Assembly (NCBI GenBank): GCA_002309015.1
Contig: DBWM01000048.1
Location: 6,137 to 49,802, forward strand
Direction of reading: 5' to 3'
DNA length: 43,666 bases
Source: Myxococcales bacterium UBA1238
GTDB taxonomy: Bacteria; Myxococcota_A; Bradymonadia; UBA7976; UBA1532
Part shown: piece by piece, positions 14,511 through 24,100 of the stretch
How the letters are laid out: each line of letters opens with the position of its first letter
How positions within the stretch are numbered: position 1 is the first letter of the stretch
Made by a program: the position numbers and the translations under genes
The notes under the pieces: generated by a model
What the model saw: only the letters and a program-made list of their open reading frames with translations
What the model was told of the DNA's origin: nothing
Database searches by the model: none

Positions 14511-16922
14511 ATGCGTCAAACAGCTTTTTTGTTGAGTTTGCTGATGGGACTGGCGGCTTGCGATGACGACGATGATGCGTCGGAATGCGGGCCGGGCAAG
14601 CCTTGTCCCGATGGGGCGGATTGCGTTTCGGGGCGTTGCGTGCCCCTCGATGCGGATTTGGGTGAAGATGTGGTGGATCGGGATTCAACCGCAGATGCGA
14701 GCCAGGATGCAGGGGATTCCGGCAATGCGGATGCGAGCTGGGATGCGAGCTCGGATGCAGAGGCTGATGCCGATTCCGGCGATGCGGATGCGAGTGATTC
14801 GGATGCCGAAGACGCTGATGGGGAAGCCGATGCTGCCGATGCGGATCCGGGTGATGCCGATGCCAGCGATGACGCGGAGTCAGACGCAGAGGAGAAGGAA
14901 TGTACGCCTGGAACCCGTCAGAATTGCGGATCTTCGGTGGGCATGTGTCGCAAAGGCACGCAAAAATGCGACGAGACCGGACATTGGGGCGAATGCACGG
15001 GCGGGCAGGGGCCTGTAGCCGAGATCTGCAATGGCGCGGACGACGACTGTAACGGTGTGGTCGACGATGGTTTTGGGGTAGGCGAGTCCTGCGACGGCGT
15101 AGGCGAATGCGGCATGGGCGTCCGGGAATGCAAATCGCCAACAGAAACGCGATGTTCCACGGGGGTTGGTGGCAGTCGCGATCGCCATCAGGCCGAAGTT
15201 TGCGACGGAAAAGACAACGATTGCGACGGTCACATCGACGAAGATTTTACACAGCTGGGCCAGCCTTGCAGCGGGACCTGCGGTCCCGGCGTCTATGAAT
15301 GCAACGGCTCCGGCGTGAGATGCGACACCGACAGAGGCGGCACGCACAGCGTGATCACCAACGAGATCTGCAACGGCTACGACGACGATTGCGACGGCAC
15401 AGTAGACGATGGGTTCGAAGTGGGCCAACCCTGCGTATCTCCAGGGATTTGCGGTCAGGGCCAATGGGCTTGTGCGGAGAATGGCGAGCGAAGATGCACC
15501 GCGCTCGACAACGCTCAGGACGAAGTTTGCGACGGGAAAGACAACGATTGCGACGGTGAGACCGACGAAGGCTTAGTGGTCGGAGGCGTCGCTGTGGGCT
15601 CCCGCTGCGAGGGCGAAGGCGAATGCGGCGCGGGCGTCTGGGAATGCACCCCGGCGGGCACGCTGCGCTGTTCCTCAAATCCCGGCGGCAGCGCTTATGC
15701 GGGCAAAACCGAGGTTTGTAACGGCAAAGACGACGACTGCGACGGCGATCCCGACAACGGGTTTCACATCGGCGATCCCTGTGCGGGCATCGGCGAATGC
15801 AGTGCAGGCGTGATCGAATGTAAAAACGAAGCAGAAACGCGATGTTCCACGCATCCTGGCGGCAGCGCTTATACGGGGGTTGCTGAGATCTGCGATGACC
15901 TGGACAACGATTGCGACGGCGATCCAGACAACGGGTTTGAACTCGGCGAGCTTTGCGATGGCGAGGGGGTTTGCGGTGAGGGCGTCTGGGAATGCGACGA
16001 CGAGCTGATTGGAAGGCGTTGCAGCAGCTCGTATGGCGGCAGCGACTACGAGCCCGAAGGCAAGATCGAAGTCTGCAACGGCCTGGACGACGATTGCGAC
16101 GGCGAGACGGACGAAGGGGAAGCCTGTAACGGCGATCGCTGCGAAAATGCGCCCGACATCACATCCGCCCTCTTTGCATACGGCGACACGACCGCGCTCA
16201 GCAGCAGCATCGACCGCAACAGCTGCGGCAGCAACAGCAATGGGAATGATCAGGTTTTCCGCTTTAAGACCTCGGCTGCAAACGAAACCTGGGTAGTGGC
16301 GGTAGCGCCGCTTTCTTCAGATTTCCAACCCATCCTATGGGTGTCGTCCGGTTGCGGAGAGGGCATTCTCACCTGTGTGAGCGGCAGCTACAAGTACGCA
16401 ACGATGCCTGGCAAGAATATATCGTCCGTCGTAAGGCTCGCTTCTGCGGGTGATTATTACGCGGCGGTGGATTCCTGGAGCTCCAGCGGAGCCTTTGTCT
16501 TTTCGGCATTACCCCTTTCCAAAGGCACGGGAGGGAATCAGGCGATTCCGTTAACGCTGCCTGCGGCCTATGCGGCGACCTTCAATGGAAGGACCGACGA
16601 TCAATACAGCGGTTTTTCGGCCGTATCCTGTCCTGCCGACGTCACGACAAGCTTATCTCCCGACTTGACTTTCAAAGTGAACGTGCCGGAATCGGGTAAT
16701 GTGCGCTTCTCGCTCAAATCCAATTCCACGAAGAGCTACTCACTTTCGGTCTTCAGCAACTTTAATGCGGTAGCCAGCAGCTGCGCTGGAGGCTTTACAA
16801 CGAGCAATGGCGCAGGATCCGTTATTTTGGCCCTTTCTGCCGGCGATTATTATGCTGTTGTTGAAGGTCAGGCGGACGACGATACATTCTTATTGCAGAT
16901 TGAACCCGTTGCTGGCGAATGA
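14511..16922 (+). CDS. Lipoprotein with seven Asp/Cys 'putative metal-binding' repeats
   Basis: I start this at ATG 14511 (MRQTAFLLSLLMGLAACDDDDD), which gives a signal peptide and lipobox LAAC; the longer in-frame start at 14394 would hide it. A highly acidic linker of Asp-Ala-Asp-Ser units (about 100 residues) follows. Then come seven units of the E-[VI]-C-[ND]-G-x-D-[DN]-D-C-[DN]-G-x-x-D-[DEN] motif, each separated by a Cys-rich GxGxCGxGVxEC spacer. The Asp spacing suggests calcium loops and the Cys pairs suggest disulfides, so the domain should be extracellular and rigid. Two C-terminal beta-sandwich-like segments each end in an AGDYYAVV-type strand, resembling PPC domains. The combination is common in myxobacterial surface proteins; function unknown. 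Length 803 residues. Confidence 0.85.
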   Translation: MRQTAFLLSLLMGLAACDDDDDASECGPGKPCPDGADCVSGRCVPLDADLGEDVVDRDSTADASQDAGDSGNADASWDASSDAEADADSGDADASDSDAEDADGEADAADADPGDADASDDAESDAEEKECTPGTRQNCGSSVGMCRKGTQKCDETGHWGECTGGQGPVAEICNGADDDCNGVVDDGFGVGESCDGVGECGMGVRECKSPTETRCSTGVGGSRDRHQAEVCDGKDNDCDGHIDEDFTQLGQPCSGTCGPGVYECNGSGVRCDTDRGGTHSVITNEICNGYDDDCDGTVDDGFEVGQPCVSPGICGQGQWACAENGERRCTALDNAQDEVCDGKDNDCDGETDEGLVVGGVAVGSRCEGEGECGAGVWECTPAGTLRCSSNPGGSAYAGKTEVCNGKDDDCDGDPDNGFHIGDPCAGIGECSAGVIECKNEAETRCSTHPGGSAYTGVAEICDDLDNDCDGDPDNGFELGELCDGEGVCGEGVWECDDELIGRRCSSSYGGSDYEPEGKIEVCNGLDDDCDGETDEGEACNGDRCENAPDITSALFAYGDTTALSSSIDRNSCGSNSNGNDQVFRFKTSAANETWVVAVAPLSSDFQPILWVSSGCGEGILTCVSGSYKYATMPGKNISSVVRLASAGDYYAAVDSWSSSGAFVFSALPLSKGTGGNQAIPLTLPAAYAATFNGRTDDQYSGFSAVSCPADVTTSLSPDLTFKVNVPESGNVRFSLKSNSTKSYSLSVFSNFNAVASSCAGGFTTSNGAGSVILALSAGDYYAVVEGQADDDTFLLQIEPVAGE

Positions 16923-17787
16923 GCCGGCAACGGTGAGGCCTTTTGAGGGGCTGTTTTGGGGGTAAAGATCCTTCAAATGGGGGATCGATTGGGCAGATGG
17001 ATATTGAAATCGGAAGAAAACAGCGATCCATCCGATGACTGATGGGGGATCGCTGTCCTGATGCGGCGAACATCCGATGGATCGAGGGTGAATGCTTGCT
17101 GGAATGGCGATCAATTCGCTGAATTGAGGGTAATGGATCAGTTTAAGCAAAATATATGGGATGAGTTGAGGCTTATCGGGACTTAAATAGGGCATTCATT
17201 CGATTGACGCTGGTGCTCAACGGAATTTGATTCGCGGAATTGGCGTGAGTTTAACGTTTGCCTTTGAAAATAAAGAAGAGATGACCCACTCGCTTCCAGA
17301 TAGGAAGCTTTCATCACCCGCATTCGCTCGATTCTCTGCATGATTCAGAGAGGATCAGGCCAAATTCTGAGGCATTGAGATGATTCAAGGAAGGCTAAAA
17401 GGCTTTTCATCTCGATCAGACGAGCAGATCGGGAAAGATCTGGGCCCTTGAAAGATCACCGATCCTGCATGAGCCGATGATTCATCCACCATCGATCAGC
17501 CGGGAGCGGGTTGAACCATTTGCTTCAACCACGATCGATCCCTCCGCCCAATGGTGGCTGTGAAAGGAGAAGATGCGCAGAGGGTTAAAGATTACCTGCC
17601 CGCAAACGAGGGTCCCTGATCGCTCTGCGAACCGGAGCGAGGCATGCAAAAACAACCCGCGAAAAGAAGCATACCGGCGGTCTCAAACGCCTGTCGATCT
17701 CATATTGCCCCAAAGAATCGCCCTTTTCCGCCCAATCCATCCCCTCACCAGGAGATCCGTTCACCCCTTTTTCCCATCAAAAACCCT
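16923..17787. repeat. 865-bp gene-free gap with 42-bp-period palindromic array
   Basis: This long gap between two stop codons holds a repeat array. Cores start at 17029 (CATCCGATGACT), 17071 (CATCCGATGGAT), 17113 (AATTCGCTGAAT), 17155 (TATGGGATGAGT) and 17197 (CATTCGATTGAC), each exactly 42 bp apart. Further decayed look-alikes occur at 17229, 17321 (CATTCGCTCGAT), 17408, 17490 and 17530 with irregular spacing. Several units also form hairpins: CAGCGATCC/GGATCGCTG arms at 17021-17029 and 17047-17055, CAGATC/GATCTG at 17425-17442 and GGTTGAA/TTCAACC at 17509-17530. The last ~200 bp before the kinase stop shows nothing recognisable. Confidence 0.75.
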
Positions 17788-19839
17788 TTACCCTGCAAAT
17801 CTTCGGAGTGCATCGATAAAAACTTCGACCGTTGCGGGGCGCAAATGCGCTTCAAACGACACCGACTGGGCGAGCCACTGGCGGATCGCGTCGGGACAGT
17901 CGAGGGAAAGGGCGATGCGATCGGGTGCCCGCAGGGCCATATTGGGTAACGGTTGCCCGTACAATAAAAAGATCCCCAGCATGGCCAGCGAGTAAACGTC
18001 TGCTGCGGGGGTGAGCACCGCGTTTTCGTCAAAGCGTTCCGGCGCCAGATAGGCGAGCCGTGCAAAGGGATTGAGCCCGCCCTCCTGCAAAGCCGCCCGC
18101 AGATCGGTCAATCCAAAATCGCAAATGTTCAGGCGACCCGAGCCGTCGATGACCACGCTTTCGGGATTCAAATCGAGATGCAGGCAGCCGGTTTGATGCG
18201 CATAAGTGAGCGCCTGCGAGAGCTCCAGAAGCACATTGATCGCGTCGCGCTTTAAGATTTGCCCGTTGGTGACCGCATGGCCCAGGCTGCCGCTGCTCGC
18301 GTATCGGGTGACAAAATAATAGATGCCGCGATCGACCAGCCGCTCCGATAAAATCTCAATGATTCCGGGATGTTTCAAATGCGCACAAGAGGCGATGCGC
18401 GCAAAAATCGCTTCTCTGCGGACCGCGTCATTGAGGATGGCGGGCTGCAAAACCTGAATCGCCACCTTGGTTTGGGTGAGCCGGTCGAATGCGCGCCAGG
18501 CTGTGGTGGTGGCGCCCTCGGCGATGATGCGCTCCAGTCGGTAGCGATCGCTCAGGGTTGCGCCCGGTTGCAGGCCGCCGTTGCGCGCCTGTTGCTCCAG
18601 TTGTTCAAGCTCGGCCTGGTATTGCGGGTTCGGTTCGCCGTTTTCTATCGAGCGGTAGAGCTGACGCCCGGCCTCTGCAAGTCGTTGTGCTAAAAGCTCT
18701 TTTGGCTCCGAGCTTGCTCGCCCTCCTCCTCCGGGTTCCAGGTAATCGGCGAGCTTTGCGCAAATGGTCTGGATGTCGGCGCCCACTTCCCAGACTTCGG
18801 CAAACATGCGGCGCAAACGGGCGGGCGCCTGCTCGGGCGGAACGCGCAATGCGGCCATCAGGGGGACCACGGATTCAGGCCCGTCGTCTTGGCCTACACG
18901 CTCCAAAATCCCTTTTAAAACCGCATCTTCGGCGTGGGTTGCGACTTCGCTCAGGGGGACGATGACCACGTGACTGCGGCAGGCTTCGGCGATGAACCGC
19001 TCGGGCGTGCGCTCTACCCCCGCTCCTGGATCGCATTCCGCAAAAACCCGGTATTGAGCGGCCAGCGCGCCCAGCAAAAAGCGCTCGAATCGCGGATCCC
19101 CTGAGGCGCTGCAAAGGTAGAAATCGTGGGCGTATTTGTGCGATCCCGAGCTTGCGGGCGAGGTGGCCTGAGCTGCGAGCGGGATTGCAGGCGGCGTTGG
19201 GCGTGCGGCCAGTGGCGGGTTGGGCGATCGCTGTGGCGCGTTGTAACCCGCTGGCGCTGATACCGTAGGGAGCGGCCTCGAAGGCATCGGGGACGAAACC
19301 GTGGGGAGCGGCCTCGAAGGCATCGGCGAAGAGATCGGCGGCAGGGGGCGCGATGGCGACGGATGAGCCCCCTGAGCATTGGACGCTGGCTGCGAAATCG
19401 GAGATTTTAGGGCGCCGTTAGTCAACGATTGGCGCGGATAACTCCCCGTAACGCAATCGAAATCATCGCCTTTTAATAAAAATGTGCCCGATGCGGATTC
19501 ATCAAAAATGCGCTCGGCGTCGCTCGTCGGGTTGACCTCAAAGCCGCCGCTGACGCGCTCCAGAGGCGCCTTTCGGGTGATGGGGATATTTTGCCCGTCC
19601 GAATAAGAACTGCCAACGCGAAAGCCGCCCGAAGAGGTTTGAAAACCGCTTTGACTTTGCTGAGTTGCAGACTGAGAGCTGCTTGCAGCCAGCTTGTCGG
19701 GCGTGAGCACGATGACCTGATCGCAATGCTGGCATTTGAGCCGCACCACACCTTGCTGCAGACGCTGCTCGATGCGCGCTTTCATCGCAGGGTTGCGGAT
19801 CTGATGTTCAACGCCACAATGCTCACAGACGAAGCGCAT
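17788..19839 (-). CDS. Zinc ribbon / TIR-like / pseudokinase fusion protein
   Basis: This 683-residue protein has three parts. Residues 1-45 form a CxxC...CxxC zinc ribbon (C5, C8, C36, C39; MJ0042-like). After a Ser/Pro-rich linker with PSRPLPTVS-type repeats, residues ~236-367 resemble a TIR domain (HDFYLCSASGDPRFERFLLGAL, then SHVVIVPLSEVATHAEDAV). Residues ~426-683 are a Ser/Thr-kinase fold with DFG (574-576) and APE (599-601) intact. However, the ATP-binding Lys is Gln462 (VAIQ), the glycine loop is degenerate (AEGATTTA), and HRDLKxxN reads HLDLNPES, losing the catalytic-loop Lys and metal-binding Asn. It should therefore be a pseudokinase. It lies 12 bp downstream of a glycosyltransferase gene, and GAGGG precedes its start. 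The TIR catalytic Glu cannot be assigned confidently. Confidence 0.82.
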   Translation of the reverse strand: MRFVCEHCGVEHQIRNPAMKARIEQRLQQGVVRLKCQHCDQVIVLTPDKLAASSSQSATQQSQSGFQTSSGGFRVGSSYSDGQNIPITRKAPLERVSGGFEVNPTSDAERIFDESASGTFLLKGDDFDCVTGSYPRQSLTNGALKSPISQPASNAQGAHPSPSRPLPPISSPMPSRPLPTVSSPMPSRPLPTVSAPAGYNAPQRSPNPPLAARPTPPAIPLAAQATSPASSGSHKYAHDFYLCSASGDPRFERFLLGALAAQYRVFAECDPGAGVERTPERFIAEACRSHVVIVPLSEVATHAEDAVLKGILERVGQDDGPESVVPLMAALRVPPEQAPARLRRMFAEVWEVGADIQTICAKLADYLEPGGGGRASSEPKELLAQRLAEAGRQLYRSIENGEPNPQYQAELEQLEQQARNGGLQPGATLSDRYRLERIIAEGATTTAWRAFDRLTQTKVAIQVLQPAILNDAVRREAIFARIASCAHLKHPGIIEILSERLVDRGIYYFVTRYASSGSLGHAVTNGQILKRDAINVLLELSQALTYAHQTGCLHLDLNPESVVIDGSGRLNICDFGLTDLRAALQEGGLNPFARLAYLAPERFDENAVLTPAADVYSLAMLGIFLLYGQPLPNMALRAPDRIALSLDCPDAIRQWLAQSVSFEAHLRPATVEVFIDALRRFAG

Positions 19840-19851
19840 TTTTCGCCCTCA

Positions 19852-21117
19852 TCACTTGCCAAAAAGGGTTGCCAACGTATGTCTCAAGGTTTCAAACGAA
19901 AAATGTCGAGCGCCCAGGGCAAAGTTGAGTGCGGTCATGCTGCGCTGCCGCTCGGGATGGGTCAACACAAAGCGCATCTCTTCCACAGCGCTGTCGGTGA
20001 GCCGATTGTCGCGAATCATGATGGCGTCAAAGCCTTTGGAGCCAATATCGGGCCAGTAGACCGGTTCGTAGGCGTTCACAAAAATGGGGCGCTTGGCCAG
20101 GATGCATTCCAGAAACACGTTGCCAAAGCCTTCGTAGCGGCTGAAGTAGGTGCAGGCGGTGGCCTGGGCGTAAGCGTCGCTTAAAGCGTAGATCTTTCGG
20201 CCTTCTGCAGTCGCACCGCGGGTCGGAGCAAAGCGATCACCCGCAAACAGCACGCGATCTCCGAGCTCCCACTGGCCCACCAGGCCGCAAAGTTCGGCCA
20301 TATACACATCCTGATGGGCGCTGCGGGAAGTGCCTGCAATCACCAGCTTTACGCGCGGAGCCTTCAGTTTGTGCACCAGCTCGATGGCGGTCTCAATGCT
20401 TTTGCGCCGCACGATGCGCGAAATCTGAAAAAGCACGAGATCGTCTTCCTTCAGGCCCAGCTCCGAGCGCAGTGTGGCGTTGTAATCGTCGGGCTGGCCG
20501 AAGGGCTGATCGAAATCCATCACGTTAGGCATCACGATGGCGGGAATCCCGCGCTGCCAGAGCGCATTGCAGGAGGCGTGATTGATGACGACGTGGCGTA
20601 AGTTTGGAAGATTTAATGGAAAACAGCGATCGATGATTTGCTGCACGCCCTTGAGCGGCGTTGAGAAGCGTTCCGGGTTATCCCAGGCAAAACCGTGGTG
20701 ATGGGCGACTGCCGGAATCTTTGTGCGGGAGAGCGTTTTTTCAAGTGCCATGCCGAGTTGCAGATGCCGGGGCAATGCGAGCGCGTTTTCGATGAGCAGC
20801 TGATCGATCTTTTCTTCGCGAATCCAAGATTCGATATGGAGCGAGAGCTCTTCGGCCTGGGCATCGAGTTCTTCTATAAAAGCGGCCTCGTCTTCAATTG
20901 ATTCGCCAAAAAATGCAATATCTTGAGCCCATTCGGTGAGCGGATGGTCGAGCGCCATTTCGGGCAGCAGGGTTTCATCCGAAAAATCATCTTCAAATTC
21001 GCCCGACAGAATGGAACAGCTGTGCCCCATCGATTGCAGCACCGTTCGCCATTTGGCCGCCTCCAGGGCGACGCCGTCCAATCCACCTGCGCGCGTAATG
21101 ATCATGCCGAGATGCAT
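19852..21117 (-). CDS. Glycosyltransferase, GT4-like (group 1)
   Basis: I start this at ATG 21117 (MHLGMIITRAGGLDGVALEA), which has GGGAGAG five bases upstream; the open frame to 21147 adds ten unlikely residues. The N-terminal domain opens with the GT-B pattern (GGLDGVALEAAKW) and contains VAHHHGFAWDNPERF. The C-terminal domain has FQISRIVRRKSIETAIELV, LVIAGTSRS and the nucleotide-sugar motif FSRYEGFGNVFLECILAKRPIFV (E-x7-E type, near residue 325). It probably transfers a sugar from a nucleotide donor to an envelope acceptor. It lies 51 bp downstream of the helicase and 12 bp upstream of the pseudokinase. Donor and acceptor unknown. Length 421 residues. Confidence 0.88.
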   Translation of the reverse strand: MHLGMIITRAGGLDGVALEAAKWRTVLQSMGHSCSILSGEFEDDFSDETLLPEMALDHPLTEWAQDIAFFGESIEDEAAFIEELDAQAEELSLHIESWIREEKIDQLLIENALALPRHLQLGMALEKTLSRTKIPAVAHHHGFAWDNPERFSTPLKGVQQIIDRCFPLNLPNLRHVVINHASCNALWQRGIPAIVMPNVMDFDQPFGQPDDYNATLRSELGLKEDDLVLFQISRIVRRKSIETAIELVHKLKAPRVKLVIAGTSRSAHQDVYMAELCGLVGQWELGDRVLFAGDRFAPTRGATAEGRKIYALSDAYAQATACTYFSRYEGFGNVFLECILAKRPIFVNAYEPVYWPDIGSKGFDAIMIRDNRLTDSAVEEMRFVLTHPERQRSMTALNFALGARHFSFETLRHTLATLFGK

Positions 21118-21168
21118 GGCTTCTCTCCCACTCAAGCATGCTCGCAATACGAGTGGAGCCCGCTTAAG

Positions 21169-24100
21169 TCAAGGCGTTCGCATGGATTGTGACCAGCAGA
21201 TGGGCTTTCCGTTCAGCAAATGCCGCGTCATCCGCCCGGAAGCTAAAATGTCGGGATGCCCGATGACGATCAGGTGATCCTGGGCGCGGGAGACGGCCAC
21301 GTTTAACAGATGGACGCGTTCGTTTAAAAAGCCGAGGGAGCGCGTGCTGGTGCAAACCGTTGAAAACACGACGATCGAGCGCTCGCCGCCCTGAAAACGG
21401 TGCACCGTGCCCGTGGTGACCGCGCCCTGAGTCGTGCCCCAGAGTGGGTTGGGATCGGCGTCCCAGAATTCTTCGCCGCAGGGGATGTGGTTTTGTCGCA
21501 GCGCCCGGCGGATGGCGTCGCATTGCCCCACGTAAGGCGTGATGAAAGCGAGATCGCCCCAGGGCAGACCGCGCCGCTTAAATTCTTCCAACAACTTGAG
21601 AATTAAGGAGATTTCGTCGGGATTCTCCCAGCTTCCGCCGACCCTTTTCTGACTGCCGCGCACGGGAATGAAATGGAAGGATTCGGTTAAAAGATCGCTG
21701 CAGTAAGGCGAGGCGTGGGCGGGCGTCATCACGCGAAGGCCATAGCTGCAAAGCGCTTCCGAGAGGGCGATGATGCCGGGCTGGCAGCGGTAATGGGCTC
21801 TGAGGGTGGGGCGATCCTGTTGCGGAAGCGGCAAATCGGCCACCGACTGGGCGGAATGGCCGCATTGTTCGTAGACGCGGTAAGGCGCGAGGCGATCTTG
21901 TGAAAGCGTGAGTTTGGCCTGCCGCTGAACGCGCTCTTCGTCGCAAAGGGCGAGCTTGATGACCGGTTCCAGCTGATGAACGTCGCCGATGAGCATGGCG
22001 CTGTGCGCGCGCATGAGGCCCGAGATCGCGTAGGCAGGATGACATTGCCCCGCTTCATCGATGACCAGCCGGGCCAAAACCCCATCCCGGGCGGGAAACG
22101 CGTTGCCGAGCGAAAGCAGTGTGCAGCCGAAAATGGGAAAAAGCTTTAAAATCCAAAGGGTTTTATCGGGTTCATCTTCGTAGAAACGGCGGAAGGAACT
22201 TTTGGTGCCGAGGGATTCGATGGCTGCAGTGAGCGCGTTTCTGAGCTGATCGCGATGCAAAAAAGCCCAAAGATCGCGAATTCGGATGGCCTGCTGGAAG
22301 AGCGCGTATTCCAATTCCGCATGCTCGTCGGCGCAGAGCGGGGTTTCAATGTACGGGCGATCCGCCTCCAAATCCGCCTCCAAAAGCTGCAATTCTTCTT
22401 CATAGGAGCGGAGTTGCGCGCTTCTGTATTTGGCTTCCTTCTGGGCGTGCAGCAGGTCGTTAAAGGCATCCACCGCATCTTCCGCATCGCCGCAGGCGTT
22501 TTCCCAGGCTTCGAGCTGCTTTTCGATGTCGGGCTCATCTTCGGGCGGCAGGGGCAGATCCAGCGAGAGATCGCTCGATGCGAGTTGTACTTTGAGGGAT
22601 TTTTGCGCCCTCTGAATGCGCTTCCATTGCAACTCGACGCCCTCTAATGCGCTGAGACCGCTTCCCGATGCGTGCGCTTCCAACAACCTGATCTTCTTTG
22701 AGATTCTTTTGGTGAGCTCAAAAATTTTATCGAGATTGAGATCTGCGCTGAGCGGTTCTATTCCCCGCTGTCTGGCGTCCAACAGTTTGTTTTTTAAAGA
22801 AAAAATCTTTGTTTGCAGGGATGCGCGCCGGGATTGCCGCCTGAACGCCTGCTGCCTTGGTTCACCGCGTTTTCGAAGATCTTTGTAAAGACTTAAAAAC
22901 TCTGCCTTTTTTTCTTCCAGTTCGCGCTCCATGGCTTCGGGATCGTCCGATTGCTCGATGCGCTGCAGGCAGCGTTCCAAAAGATGGACCGAGAGCTTCG
23001 AGGTGATGTCGCGGTTGCCGAGTCGCAGGCCCAGAGGCAGGGCGCCGTCTGCAAAATCGCCGCTCAGGGGATCGAGGACGTTGTCTACGGCGCGGTTGTT
23101 GGTGCTCGCGATTAAAAAACAGTCGCTGCCCATCGGGGATCCGTTGCAATAGGCGTAGATGCGCTCGCAAAGATGGGCGGCGGTGAGGTTGAGGATCAAC
23201 GCGGTCTTGCCCGTGCCGGGGGGCCCCTGAAGCGCGTGAAACCTTGTGCCCAAAAATGCTTCTCCTGCCTGGAGTTGCTCTGGGTTTAAAGGCTTTTGGG
23301 TGAAGCGGCCGTGAAACGCTTCGCGCCCGGTGCTGATGGGGGATGCGCTCAGATAATGCCAAAGCGGTGAGCCCTCAAACCAGCCCGCTTCCCCCGGAGA
23401 CGCCTGAAGCAGGGCGCCGATCTCGTTTTGCACATGCACCGTGGCCTGCACGCGGCTGTCGTCGAACACCAATCCGAGCGGGTAAGCCCTGGCAGGATAG
23501 GGCGAGCTCAAAAGGCGGTTTTGAATGGCGCGTTGAAGGCGTTCCAGCCATTCGATTGGTGATTTTTCTTTTGATTCCGGCGGGTTATCGGCTTCTTTGG
23601 GCTCTGGCTGCGTTGTGGCGCCTGATTCGAGCAATTCGCAAAGGGCTTCGATCATTTCGCCCGGCGTCAGGTGACTTTTTTGGCGGAGCGCCTGGTGAAA
23701 ATCGGCGAGCTCTTCATCGCAGACGCAAAGTTCGCGGGTGAGCAGCTGGGGATCGAAGGCGTAAGGCAGGAGCCCGTCGGTCTCCTCCAGTGTTCCCAGC
23801 ACGATCTTTGAAGGTGTTGATTTTAAAGGAGAAATCTCGGCTTTGATGCGATTTTGGGTGCGCCTTTTGGGGTAAGGCGGATAATGCCAGGGCCGCTCGT
23901 CCTCCCGCCAATGGAGCGCGATGGGGAACCGCAAAAGGGGCACCAATTCTTCGTGGCGCGGCAAATAGAGGACCGGAAAACCGAGCACCCAGATGCCTTC
24001 CTGCTCGATGTTTGGGCGATCGCGGCGGAGGTTCATGCATTCCCGTTTCCAGGCCGCCCGAATGCAATGTTCGCAGAATGCCGCGCGTTCCGGATTGAGT

